A program made the position numbers and the translations under genes. Shown piece after piece: positions 1 to 10,700 of a stretch of DNA of 36,827 bases. Each line of letters opens with the position of its first letter. Positions within the stretch are counted from its first letter, which is position 1. Below the pieces are notes generated by a model. That model was not told the origin of the DNA, did not search any database, and saw nothing but the letters and a program-made list of their open reading frames with translations. The stretch is taken from positions 1 to 36,827 of the forward strand of contig JAUCBJ010007914.1 in assembly GCA_032718475.1 (NCBI GenBank). Reading direction: 5' to 3'. The DNA comes from Nemertoderma westbladi (lineage: Eukaryota; Xenacoelomorpha; Nemertodermatida; Nemertodermatidae).

Positions 1-59
1 TGTAGCGCACTTTTTTGGTTGATGCTATCTTCTTACCGGGAAGATCGCATGGGGGGGAG

Positions 60-595
60 TGTTAGCTTATTCAATCCCGCTAACATCCCATAAAAGTTAA
101 GCCGATAAGCAATATTGGGGGCCACGAGATTGGGGTAATAACCAACTCGTGTCACCCCAACAAAATGGGAAGGTGAACCACACAATGAGGGTCAGGGGCC
201 AAACCCCTAACCCAGAGAGAACAGGTGGAGTGAAGGGGATCACTCCAAAGGCGCCAACAAGGGTATCAACCAATCAGAGGGGGGAAAGGCATCGATTGAG
301 TAGCAATAAGGCCACCGTGCAATATAACCAGTAACCTGTAATCATATCAGTTCAGTTATCTCAGTACTATATTGGTGCTAGTTAGGTTAGTTAGTTTAGC
401 TAGGGAAGGACCGGGACTTTAATTACCGTATCCCGCCTTCCGTATACGACAACACCATTTATATATCTTATATCCATATACCCGATTACATTATATACGA
501 CGAACGACACGAACTCCTTCACCTTTCACACGCACGGCGGGGACGAGTGAATTAAACAACCGGATAAATCGGGATCCTTCCTGGATCCCGTCACA
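60..595 (+). mobile_element. Putative LTR (solo, or end of an element lying off the left edge)
   Basis: The stretch starts TGTTAGC directly after a purine tract (GGGGGGGAG, 51-59), as a 3' LTR does after its polypurine tract. It can be read to a CA end (...CCCGTCACA) near 595. A CCAATCAGAG box lies near 279. No second copy is in the window, so the LTR call rests only on the purine tract and the TG...CA ends. It could instead be the 5' LTR of an element that includes the ORF at 709-1359. The small open frame at 149-334 inside it is not considered a gene. Confidence 0.35.
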
Positions 596-708
596 GTCAA
601 TTGAAAGGACATGCCAGTTATAATTGCCCCTTTAATCGCGATTTAGAAAGCGTAGATGAGATGATTACCCTGCGCTACATCCGGTCTTGGGAAGCGAACG
701 CGGATTAA

Positions 709-1359
709 CACTGTGAGTCCCGCCATCGCTATTACCCTGGACGCTCTTACGAGGGAGTTTACGCGTTCCATCCTTATCTATTCGCGTCTGTTGAACAAAA
801 AACACGCACACCGAGTTACGAACTAATGAAGCGTGTTTGTGAGAGTATTTCCACCAAATTTGTTCGAAAATATCTCAGAAACGTCAATCCTAACGATATT
901 ACTTCATACCATTTGATCAATTTCATCCGTCAAGACCCTGAGTATGGCGATTTATTTATCAACTCGCACCCTGAGTTACAGGAAGTATCTCGACGGCCCT
1001 ACGAATATCGAGCCCGAGAACGCGAGCTGGAAAGAACCATTAAACCGAGGAAGTTTCTCACCACTCACGGTCCACCTACCGATATTGTCCAGACGACCCG
1101 TCAAGGACCCGTAGGGGCTGCTGTCCTAAGACGCACCCTAAAGGCCATTAGACCTCGCTCCACTGAAGTTGGTATCGATCAACCAGGTACCTCGACCGGC
1201 GGATACACCGATCGTAATCCTAAACCCTCTGATGCAATTGTATTGCACCCTTCACCCAGGAGTTATAGCCCTCCTAGTAAAGTGGCTCGCCCCAAAGAGA
1301 AAAGGACTCTTGCTAGCCTTAAAAAACTGCATAAACGCCGTCCTCGCAAGAAAGACTAA
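709..1359 (+). CDS. Unknown basic protein, possibly the last exon of a longer gene or retroelement ORF
   Basis: The frame is open from 709, after an in-frame TAA at 706-708, to a stop at 1359. The first ATG is at 826 (177 codons). The 39 codons upstream of that ATG also look protein-like (rich in R, Y, E and S), so translation may enter from an upstream exon. The protein has a folded-looking N-terminal part with charged and aromatic residues, then a proline/serine-rich linker. It ends in a strongly basic tail (KRRPRKKD), which would suit nuclear or nucleic-acid binding. I recognise no domain. If 60-595 is a 5' LTR, this could be a truncated gag-like ORF; if that LTR is a 3' LTR, this is flanking DNA. 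The function is unknown. Confidence 0.4.
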   Translation, partial: HCESRHRYYPGRSYEGVYAFHPYLFASVEQKTRTPSYELMKRVCESISTKFVRKYLRNVNPNDITSYHLINFIRQDPEYGDLFINSHPELQEVSRRPYEYRARERELERTIKPRKFLTTHGPPTDIVQTTRQGPVGAAVLRRTLKAIRPRSTEVGIDQPGTSTGGYTDRNPKPSDAIVLHPSPRSYSPPSKVARPKEKRTLASLKKLHKRRPRKKD

Positions 1360-1437
1360 CTGTTTAGAGTATTCTTAGATTTTAGAAACTGTGATTTTTT
1401 ATATTTTATAGAATTAAATACCATTTTCTGGGAGCGG

Positions 1438-3555
1438 TGTAAAGGCTTTTACGGGATTAGCTAGTCATTTTTTCCCCGCGAAGTACTCTTTAGATGTTTT
1501 GAAGGACATAAAAGTCGTTTCCTTACTGTACCGGTATTTTAGTGGACATAAAAAGCTATTTTTCTGTATGTGTACTTTGGCGGACACAACTAGCAATCCT
1601 ATGTCGCAATACGCCATAATACTCTCTACACAGTGTAGTTCAGAATACGACATCTATCAGCTGATTTGGTGTACTCGTGGAAGTTTCTTTGTTCAGGCCC
1701 ACTCTGTGCAATCACTCAACCAATCAGAGCGATTCTCTGGCTTTTTGTACAGAAACCTCCGAGAAATCGCACAATGCATTACGGTTTATGTTTACCTTTT
1801 TCCACAGCCAGAAGACCGGCTTTGGAATCTCTGTGTTTTCAGGCTTTAGCCCAACATTAGTAGGCTTAATTATAGAACGTATATCTGTTATCAGTACATA
1901 CCATCTTACTTACTTTCCAAACCAATCAAACTCACATAAACATTCATACCGTAACATTGTACTGCTATTTACTGTCGGTTATTCATTATATCAGTTGATG
2001 GAATATTATTATATTTGGAATAACGATAAATAATTACGAAACCCTCAATCTTTTGATATACTGAAGGTAAGAGAGACCGGTTACATATAACGATTGCGAC
2101 TTACATTAAAGTGGTTTTGAAGTTAATCTAATGCTATTTCATAGGCACTACATGTATCCATCGTTGTTCTCTTTATATGTGACTAAAATTAATGAAGGTC
2201 GGCAGATCGGTGTGCAGTATTGTGCAGTAGTGTGTATGATTGAGACTGATAACAAAGCATCTCCTAAAGAATGTGCCATATACGTGAATCTATAGCCATA
2301 CCGTTGTGTCTAGTTTAAGTCATAGCTCTGTTTATATAGATAGAGCGCCACGTCCTAAAGGAACTGTTAATATTTCCCGAAAGTGAATAATATTTGTATT
2401 TGCGCTTTTAAGACCTTTGACAGTTTAACCTGCCAAATTAGCATGTCTTTTAGATGATATATAGTCTTTAGCCTATGACGAGTATTTGATACACTACATT
2501 AGCCGAAGCCAGTCTATGCGCAATCATTCACCCGCTGGATATACCCGGGAGACTGAATTCGGAAGCTTAATGATTGATGGTGCAAGCCTACTGTATTATT
2601 CGACTGATCGTAATATATAATCTCTGACAAATATTATTCACTTTCGGGAAATATTAACAGTTCCTTTAGGACGTGGCGCTCTAAATATGTAAACAGAGTT
2701 ATGACTTAAACTAGACACAACGAAAAGGCTATAGATTCACGTATATGGCGCATTCTTTAGGAGATGCTTTGTTATCAGTTACAATCATACACAATGCTGC
2801 ACAATACTGCACACTAATCTGCCGACCTTCACTAAATTTAGTCACGTATAAAGAGAGCAACATACAATTTATGTCGGGCCTATGAAATAGCATTAGATTC
2901 ACTTCAAACCACTTAACATAGGTCGCAATCGTTTATCTGTAACCGGTCTCTCCAACCTTTAGTATATCAAGAAGGTTGGGTGTCTGACTATTGATCAGTA
3001 TTCCGATATAATATTTCATCAACGAATATAATGAATAACCGACAGCAAAAGCAGTAATGTTAAGTAAGATATGTATGATATGTTTAGTTAGTTGAGATAT
3101 GAATTGCATTGATAACAGATATACGTTCTATAATTAAGCCTACTAATGTAAGACTAAAGACTGAAACACGGAGGTGCCAAAAGCCGGTGTTCTTAGGCTC
3201 TGGGCAAAAACATAACACTGAATTCCTGAGTTTCTGTATCCACCTCCAACACAGAGACAAAAAACGCTCTGATTGGTCGACCGAACAACGAGAGAACAAA
3301 GAAACAAAGAAATGTCGACGTGGCAATATCAGCTGTTAGCCGTCGTCATGGTAGCGACACTGTTTTCAAGAGAATCTAGCTTATTGCGTCACGAAATTGC
3401 GGATTATGTCCTCTAAAGTACAAATACAGAAGAAATGGCTTTTATGTCCTCTAAAACACCAGTACAGCAAGGACACGGCCTTTTTATGCCTGGTAAACCA
3501 ACCACAGAGTACTTTACGGGGAAAATAACCGGCTAATTACGCAAAAGCTTTTACA
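1438..3555. mobile_element. Long foldback (inverted-repeat) element
   Basis: Arms 1438-2397 and 2627-3555 are inverted copies of each other with moderate divergence and small indels. The left end TGTAAAGGCTTTTACG matches the reverse complement of the right end at 3540-3555. Further pairs include 1870-1895 with 3110-3140 and 2340-2397 with 2627-2690. The loop is 2398-2626. Open frames within the arms (for example 1499-2033 and 3084-3326) occur in both arms in different frames and show no protein signature, so the element appears non-coding and non-autonomous. No clear target-site duplication was found. Confidence 0.7.
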
Positions 3556-3559
3556 ATTT

Positions 3560-3797
3560 GTCAGAGATTATATATTACGATCAGTCGAATAATACAGTAG
3601 GTTTACACAGCAATAAGATTAAGCTTCCGAATCCAGTCTCCCGGGTATATCCAGCGGGTGAATGGTCGCGCACTAGGCTGGCTTCGGCTAATGTAGTGTT
3701 TATTTGTATCAAATACTTGTCATAGGCTAAAGTCGATTTATAATCTAAAAGACATCCAAATTTGGCAGGTTAAACTGTTAAAGGTCTTAAAAGCGCG
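3560..3797. repeat. Inverted copy of the foldback loop (2398-2626)
   Basis: Read on the minus strand this segment matches the loop of the adjacent foldback element. Shared pieces include the CCCGGGTATATCCAGCGGGTG block, the TAATATATAATCTCTGAC edge and the AGCGC...TTAAGACCT edge. It lies immediately outside the right arm, only a few bases away. The copies differ by scattered substitutions. Confidence 0.65.
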
Positions 3798-3799
3798 AA

Positions 3800-4384
3800 C
3801 AACTACTACTACTAGGTCGAACGAACTCGGACAGTGGAAATGAGATCCATCCAGGCTTCCCGATTCTCCGTAGTTGTCGCAATTTCGTTTCTCCCAAGTT
3901 CAGTATCCCTTTCAAGTTGATCTATATATGTTAATGGCCGGTCGACCACGACTACGCTTTCCATGAGTTGGTTGCCAGAGAAGTAGATCGGGTATAACCT
4001 CGTCTTTACTTCGCCAGCAGTGCCCACTGAATCTTAATCTGCGTTCATGGAGGGTGGTTGATACAGGTGGTATTGTACCATAAAGCTCGGCGTTTGTCAT
4101 GTGTTGTCTCCAGCTGATGTTAGTAGTCTTGTGTAGCAACCATCAATTCGTTGTTCAAGTGATTTAGTCAGTGTCCAGGTCTCACCCCCGTATAAAAATA
4201 CACTTTCCACTGTGGCTCGAAAGAACTTAGTCTTCAGGTGCCTGGAGAGATCTGATTTCCAGATGGTATCCACTTTTGATAGAGCTACCCAAGCCTTTGC
4301 TTTCCTAACTTCTATGTCCTTTTTGCTACTCTCTATCCATGATCCAAGGTACTGGAAGTCATCGACCTTCCTTTGTTGATTATT
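3800..4384 (-). pseudogene. 3' end of a non-LTR retrotransposon (LINE), frameshifted
   Basis: Minus-strand frames give the usual C-terminal region that follows the LINE reverse transcriptase. In order these are a VDDFQYLGSWI stretch (near 4370-4330), FLYGGETWTLTKSLEQRIDG (near 4200-4145), SWRQHMTNAEL (near 4110), and RRLRFSGHCWRSKDEVIPDL (4050-3990). They end with a TTENREAWMDLIS-type tail and a short (TAG)n tract at 3800-3812. At least two frameshifts separate them (near 4140 and 3960), so it is dead. The 5' side is cut by the Penelope-like element at 4385, and no continuation of the LINE is seen beyond 7718. It is similar in type to the plus-strand LINE at 29059-30745. Confidence 0.8.
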
Positions 4385-4860
4385 GAAGTTATGGTGATCC
4401 CAGGAGGATATCTTAATTTGAGACAAAATAAGATAAGTAGTGCGATTTGAAAGAACATAATTATTGTTTAAATCCGGAACGTTTCGTATATTACGTTATA
4501 CATCATCAGCCATAATACTGTAGGTACAAAATAACTATAATTATATGAAAAAACCTAAAATTAATGTAAAAGATAAGAGTAAACAAAATTCAAAATGTGA
4601 TAGGGTAGATAATTACGATAAATGTAAATTAGAATATTTTTACTAAGTATAATGAAGTAAATGCAGGATTACAGAGAAATTATAGAAAAAATTACAGTAC
4701 CGGTAGCAATCAAAGACTAAAGGCAGTAAACTAACTAGGTAGTGTGTTCATTACAGTAGATACATTAGAATTGTACTGTATGTAATAGTTATCATAATTA
4801 AAATAGATGTAGCGGGAATGAAGGTGTCTTGTTTGTTAAGTGATGGTCTTCGTTTCTGTA
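4385..4860 (-). repeat. Penelope-like element terminal repeat (3' copy)
   Basis: This 476 bp segment is a direct copy of 7244-7718. Both begin GAAGTTATGGTGATCCCAGG and end TCTTCGTTTCTGTA on the plus strand. I see only a handful of substitutions and one single-base indel (GAAGGTG versus GAAGTG). Confidence 0.9.
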
Positions 4861-5497
4861 TAATTAGACTTTCTTTAATTAGTAGATCGTAGTTGTTAGT
4901 GGCTGTACCTATAATATTAAAGTCTTGGTATTCGAATCGGTGGTCGAACTCAAGGGCATGTTCATGTATGGAGGAGTGTCTAGGAGTGGCTGTTGGCTTT
5001 CCTGTTCGGGGAGACTTCGCAAGGTGCTCAGAGAGTCTTACTTTAAAGTGGCGCTCAGATTTACCGATGTAGTCAGTATTACAGCTGGTGCACTTAAAGT
5101 GATATAAAGTAAGAGATCTCATCGCTTTGGGAAATCTGTCCTTGAAGGGATAATAATTAGCCAGTCGAGATGTGGGTCTAAATATAAATTTGAGTTCTAC
5201 TTGTGGAAATGTTCTAGAAAGTATTTTAAGACGCTGTTGAATTTGTGTTGACATCGTTCCAAGATACGGTATGATTAAATATACAGGTTTCTTTCCTACT
5301 GTAGGGACCCTAGGGAGTGGGGGGTTGGTTAGTTTGATAGTTATACGGTGGGCTATGGACCAGAAAAGGTTGCTAGGGAAACCATTAAGGGAGAGTATAT
5401 TATGTAGATTCATAATTTCAGTTTGAAATTGCCGCCAACTAGAGCAAATTGTGAATATTCTGAAAACTAGAGTAGCTATCAATGAGGCCTTAAATTT
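4751..5497 (-). pseudogene. Penelope-like element C-terminal part with GIY-YIG endonuclease
   Basis: This frame continues the polyprotein after the frameshift in the A-rich run. It begins with a linker (FRIFTICSSW...). It then carries the cysteine pair CTSCNTDYIG followed by KSERHFKVRLSEHL, the GIY-YIG nuclease core with its arginine and the downstream EH. An IHEHALEF-type segment and a terminal KESLIIQKRRPSLNKQ stretch follow, as is usual for Penelope endonucleases. It would nick target DNA to prime reverse transcription. The final residues run into the downstream terminal repeat. The catalytic fold looks complete; only the frame connection is lost. Confidence 0.85.
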
Positions 5498-6521
5498 TTT
5501 CTGGTATAAAACTGTCGTAGCTAGTGTATAACCCAGTGAACGTAGGCTTACGGTAGACGGACGTACTAAACTTGTGGTTAATTTCCTTAGTTATCTCAAT
5601 GTCAAGGAAGGATAAGGAATTATTGCTCTCAAATTCTGCAGTGAATTCTATGTTCCTATGTTGACCATTGAGGTACTGTAGAAATTGTGTTGCGTGAGTG
5701 CGGTCACGAAAAATAATAAAACAATCATCTACATAGCGTCTGTAGAATATAGGTTTTGTGTTAGGGGGACAATTTTCAAGCCAGATTTTCTCATAGTAGC
5801 ATAAAAATGCATTTGCAAACGTTGGGCCAATTGGACTACCCATAGATACTCCGTCTATTTGTATGTATTTGTGATTATTAAAAATAAATTCTATATTTTT
5901 CGCTGCAAAGTCCAGTAATTGTTTGTACTGTCTCCTAGTGAGGCCGTCTACAGTTGTTTGGTCTTTGTACAGTTGGTTCAGTAAAATAACAATAGTTTCT
6001 TCTACAGGTATGTTGGTGAAAAGACTCTTGACGTCGAAGCTAACCAAATATCTAGTTGGCCCGACGTCAAGATTACTAATCTCTTGTACAAAAGAAAAAG
6101 TATCCTTAACAGTATAATCATTAATACTGTAGGGTAACAGTTTTGGGACAAGATACTTTGCTACATTATATTGCGGGGTACCAATGGCTGACAGTATTGG
6201 GCGTGTGGGGATTCCATCCTTATGGACTTTAGGGAGTCCATATAGAATTCCTGGGTGGGTACCTGTTGGTAAGAGAGAGTCATAATCCACTTGTGATATG
6301 TTCCAGGTTGGTTTAAGTTTCCTCAGAAGGGATTTGTAGCGATCTTCGGCTCTCAGTGCATCCAGGAACCAGTCATCAGGAGAACATTCTAGTGCCTTAA
6401 ACTTCGATTTGTCTGATAGTATAGTAAGTAATTTATCAATGTAGTCGGATTTATTCAGTATAACGACTCCACTCCCTTTGTCTGGCCGTATTACAACGAT
6501 TGTTTTATCAGTTGATGTGTT
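5490..6521 (-). pseudogene. Penelope-like reverse transcriptase domain
   Basis: The frame is open from 6521 to the stop at 5490. Signatures in order are RPDKGSGVVIL, YGLPKVHK (about 6225), motif A with FDVKSLFTNIP (about 6030), motif B with DGVSMGSPIGP (about 5850), and the catalytic RRYVDDCFIIF box (about 5730). These are diagnostic of Penelope-like elements, which are related to telomerase reverse transcriptase. The upstream join is a frameshift near 6510-6521. The downstream stop sits at an A6 run (about 5492-5500), where the adjacent frame continues into the endonuclease part. All visible catalytic residues are intact, so the damage is limited to indels. Confidence 0.9.
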
Positions 6522-7317
6522 TTAGCGCAGTTCGTTCGAGTTTAGTTAAATTACGTTTTAGTTTCTTAGCATTATATCCATGGAATGAGGAGAGTGCCAC
6601 ATCCCTTAGTCGGTTTCTAACTAGCTCCTTGGAGTAGCCAGAATTATTACGTACGGGTAGATTCTTAAGCGAACGATACAGCTTCTCAAAGGGAACCAGG
6701 AAGTCTGCGTAGTCGAGTTTTTCGGGGACGATAGAATAGCGTAACCCTTTAGCCAGTAGAGATTTTTCCGAGTCGGAGAGTAGTCGAGAGGAGTAGTTGA
6801 AGATAACAGAGTCAGGATTTATCCGAGTTAGGGATTCCTCCCGTTGTAGATTAGCAAGTTTCTTAGAGTGTATGATAGTTTGTTGCTTAATACGTTTCTT
6901 GAGGAATTTTTCGTTCTCTCGACGTATAAATGCAGAATCCATTCCAGATAACTCTGCAAGTATATATCGGCGTTCCTGTTCTAGGCGTCGTTCGTGTCGG
7001 CCCATCGCTTTCCGTTTACTCGCTAATTCCGCTACGAGCAGACGTTGTTGGCAGGCTCGATACTCGGGAGACCCAAAACGTTGATTATCATTAGTTTTAA
7101 ACCTTAGAAAATGAGGAATCAAGTTCGAGTCGATGCATCGTTGAAGGAAGTCGACATCGAGTTTCGATTTCTCATACTTCCATTGAGTTTTCTCGTAGGC
7201 ACGGTAAGCCTGTTTAAGACTGGGATATCGCTTATCTAAAATCGAAGTTATGGTGATCCCAGGAGGATATCTTAATTTGAGACAAAATAAGATAAGTAGT
7301 GCGATTTGAAAGAACAT
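6508..7317 (-). pseudogene. Penelope-like element ORF, N-terminal part
   Basis: The 269-codon frame starts at an ATG inside the upstream terminal repeat. It encodes a charged, largely helical region with many K, R, E and Q residues (a coiled-coil-like stretch around residues 110-170) and no recognised enzyme motif. It ends at a TGA at 6508-6510. The next frame continues sensibly from there with the conserved RPDKGSGVVIL stretch of Penelope reverse transcriptases. The stop is therefore best explained by a one-base frameshift near 6510-6521, not by a natural protein end. In intact elements this region and the reverse transcriptase form one polyprotein. Confidence 0.75.
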
Positions 7318-7718
7318 AATTATTGTTTAAATCCGGAACGTTTCGTATATTACGTTATACATCATCAGCCATAATACTGTAGGTACAAAATAACTATAAT
7401 TATATGAAAAAACCTAAAATTAATGTAAAAGATAAGAGTAAACAAAATTCAAAATGTGATAGGGTGGATAATTACGATAAATGTAAATTATAATATTTTT
7501 ACTAAGTATAATGAAGTAAATGCAGGATTACAGAGAAATTATAGAAAAAATTACAGTATCGGTAGCAATCAAAGACTAAAGGCAGTAAACTAACTAGGTA
7601 GTGTGTTCATTACAGTAGATACATTAGAATTGTACTGTATGTAATAGTTATCATAATTAAAATAGATATAGCGGGAATGAAGTGTCTTGTATGTTAAGTG
7701 ATGGTCTTCGTTTCTGTA
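7244..7718 (-). repeat. Penelope-like element terminal repeat (5' copy)
   Basis: This 475 bp segment is nearly identical to 4385-4860. The element's N-terminal reading frame begins inside it: the ATG at 7317 on the minus strand lies within the repeat. Confidence 0.9.
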
Positions 7719-7736
7719 TTCATTATTCATTTTCAG

Positions 7737-10700
7737 TCCAGCCAGCAGAGTTTGCTCTCTAAGTTTTTCCTTCAGTTTACGTTTGATTTCCTTTTCGGTT
7801 GTAGTATTCTTTCACTTGCCTTCAGTCTTATTACTGTATTATTTTCTGATTCTGTTCTATCATGCCCCGAGACCACAAGGGCTCCAGCTAGGAACCACTG
7901 TCCGGAGGGTTGGATTTCAACATTGACGGAGAGCGAGAAGTGAGTAAAAATAATTAAACACCGGTGCTGCAGTCAGTGCAATTATAAATTTCTGATAAAC
8001 TTTTAAACTGATCAAATTTGTTTGAACTTTATTCCGAACTTATAATGAAGTAAGAATTAATTATTTACATTACTTTCTGCTTTGTGTGACGCTATAGGGA
8101 ACCTACCTGGAGAAACAATATACAACCCAGTCAACCAATCAGGAGCTAGCATTCTCAGAACTTTGTGAATGTTTGTGTTGAATTGAAGTATTTGTAACCC
8201 ACTTAGTGTTTCTATACTGGGCAGGGGATAATACGTGGGGGTTCATTATGAACGTGGACGTAATATTTAGATTGTGTTATAGTTATTAATAATATATTTT
8301 ATATTCATTTCAGGAAATGGATTAATCAGATACTCTACAATGTGGACGGCAGTGTAGAGGAACCTCTATGTCCGTGGTACTACCCCCCAACCAAAAGTAC
8401 CGCCGTTGTTCCGCAATTTGATCACGTTAATATGCGGAAGCTCTACATCTGGGCCCCGATGCGGATGAGAAAGTTCCCCCTCAACTGTCCACAATGCCAA
8501 GGGAAACTGATAATGAAGGGTCTGTACAATCACCTCCGAGTCGTGATGGGAACCACAGAGTTCTTTTTAATGGCTGCCGATTACTACCAGTGCAGTAAGT
8601 TTCAGAGTCATATGTAATATAATAACTAAGTGTAGTTACTATGTACAGTAGCAACATCAATATGACTTCACCTGGAATAAACTGTAATAACATATGAAGA
8701 CTTAAAGCGCACAATGCCATATTCTGTTGATTGACAGGACGTGTAACAGGGGCCCCCTGATGCATAGCATAGCCTGTTACTTGACAGGTGGTAAGGAAAG
8801 CAAGGGATGTGGACAGTTTACTAAATGGGTAGCTGCCTACAACACTACTGTACAGTGGAGGGGGGGGGGGACGTTGACACTCAGTGGGTTTTAATTAATT
8901 GCTTGTCTTACACTATCAACAAAAATGTTAATTAAATCATGATATTTTTTTTAGGCAACAAGCGCCACTATACCGCAATTGCGTACAGCGAAGACGTGGT
9001 GTCGCAGTTGCCACTCCACATTCGATCAGAACTCGAGGTTCTTCTCACCTACAGGTAAATTATTTTATTATACTATAATGCATAATAATTATTTATACAA
9101 CATATTATATATTATATTATAGGTAATGTAATGGTATATTATTTAAAGGTAAATATAATATAATTTAATTATCTCAACTGTTTAATTTCAGGTATAGTTG
9201 CTCCAAGGAGGTCATGGACCTAATGCGTTCGAGATCTAGAGGTAACTCCACCAACGCGATCCGCAATACGCTCGTGCGCATGCACCAGCAGCAGCATAGC
9301 AGGAAGGTGTTGGTCTACCTTCAGCAGGTGAAACTCTACAAGACCAGTGCCACCTTCCTGCTGAAGCCCCAGGTCTGCGAACCGCCACCCGCATCCATTC
9401 CACCTTTCCCTGGGGCCAGCTGGCTGATGGCTGCTCACGTCCGTGACGTCTACGCCAGGCTGCCTTATCTGAAGGCAGCCATAACGTCGGTGACTGGTGA
9501 TGTCCTTAAGATGGACAGCACTCGAAAGATAGTGAAGAAACTGGCCGGCCAGTTTAGAGACACGGCCCAGTGGGCGACCAACGTTGGTAACGAGAACGGG
9601 GAGATTCTAATCACCGTCGTCACCGCCACAGAGACACTGGAGATGCTCCAGCCGATGGCCGATGGACTCATGGATCGGTATGAGGGTCTGCCGCCACCTG
9701 TGGCGCTGTACGTAGATCGTGGCTGTTGTGGCGACAGTGTGGGCCGCTTGTTCAACAGATGGCCCGACCTCACTGTCCGCCTCGACGTCTGGCATTGGAT
9801 GCGGCGCCTTGCCAGAGGCATCAGCCACGATACGCATCCGTTATACCGCACCTTCATGGCGGGTCTCTCCAAATGCGTGTTCCTTGTCGTGGAGGAGGAC
9901 TTCGCGACCTTGACAGAGGCGAAACGAGCGGAGTTGCGGAAATCGGGGGTGGAGGACGTGGAAACCCTATCGGTAGAGCGGTCCATCACTAAGGCTGAGG
10001 TGCAGCGCCACTGCCGCCGGATAGTTCGTGACCCTGTGGCGTTGAAGGGACGACTGGACGACCTCATTGCCTCATTAGCCACCGCCACCGATGCATCCGG
10101 AGTCCTTCTCTTCAGGAAAGAGATGGCAGACATTGTGGCCGAGCAATCGATCCACATTAAATGTCTCCAGGACCCGGACGGCTTAGACCTGTACGCTCAG
10201 ACGGGACAAATAAAGAAGGGTGGTGTTACACTTCCGGTTTACCGTTGCGCTCGAGGGTCAACTAGCCTGGAGAGCTTTCACAACCATCTGGCCGAGATGA
10301 TTCCAGGGTCCACCGCCAATGGGGTCAACTTTCAGGCTAACTTGATAGACGGTGATTATCTTTAGTATAATTAATTTTATATTCTTTATTCTTTATATTT
10401 TTATAATTCTTTAGTATATTTAATATTAAATATTTTTTAATTGCAATTCTTTAATTGCAATATTTTAATCTGCAATTTATATATTATTATGATGCAATGG
10501 GAAATACACATTATAACCAGTTATTTTTATTCATTATTCTCTATATCATTTGTGTTCTTTCATTTTAGGAATAGCGACCTGGAATAGAGACAGATCGCGG
10601 GCAGCGTTAAAGATAAGGACGTCTGCAATCCACGACGACGAATTAACGTTGGCCATCCATCAGACCCAGACGGATTTAGGTTACCAGACCTCTCTGGAAG

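Larger units (their letters stand above)
4385..7718 (-). mobile_element. Penelope-like element with GIY-YIG endonuclease
   Basis: On the minus strand the element reads: upstream terminal repeat (7718-7244), an N-terminal region, the Penelope reverse transcriptase, a GIY-YIG endonuclease, and downstream terminal repeat (4860-4385). Direct terminal repeats of this kind (pseudo-LTRs) are typical of Penelope-like elements. The left end lies inside LINE sequence. The flanks TTGATTATT (before 4385) and TTCATTATT (after 7718) differ at one base and may be a target-site duplication, but this is uncertain because the LINE does not resume on the right. The two coding frameshifts make it non-functional as it stands. 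Confidence 0.9.

Noticed and set aside
149-334. 61-codon ORF within the putative LTR
   Set aside because: It lies in LTR-like non-coding sequence and has no signature.
1499-2033. Open frames in the left foldback arm
   Set aside because: The inverted arm does not keep the frames, and no protein family is recognisable.
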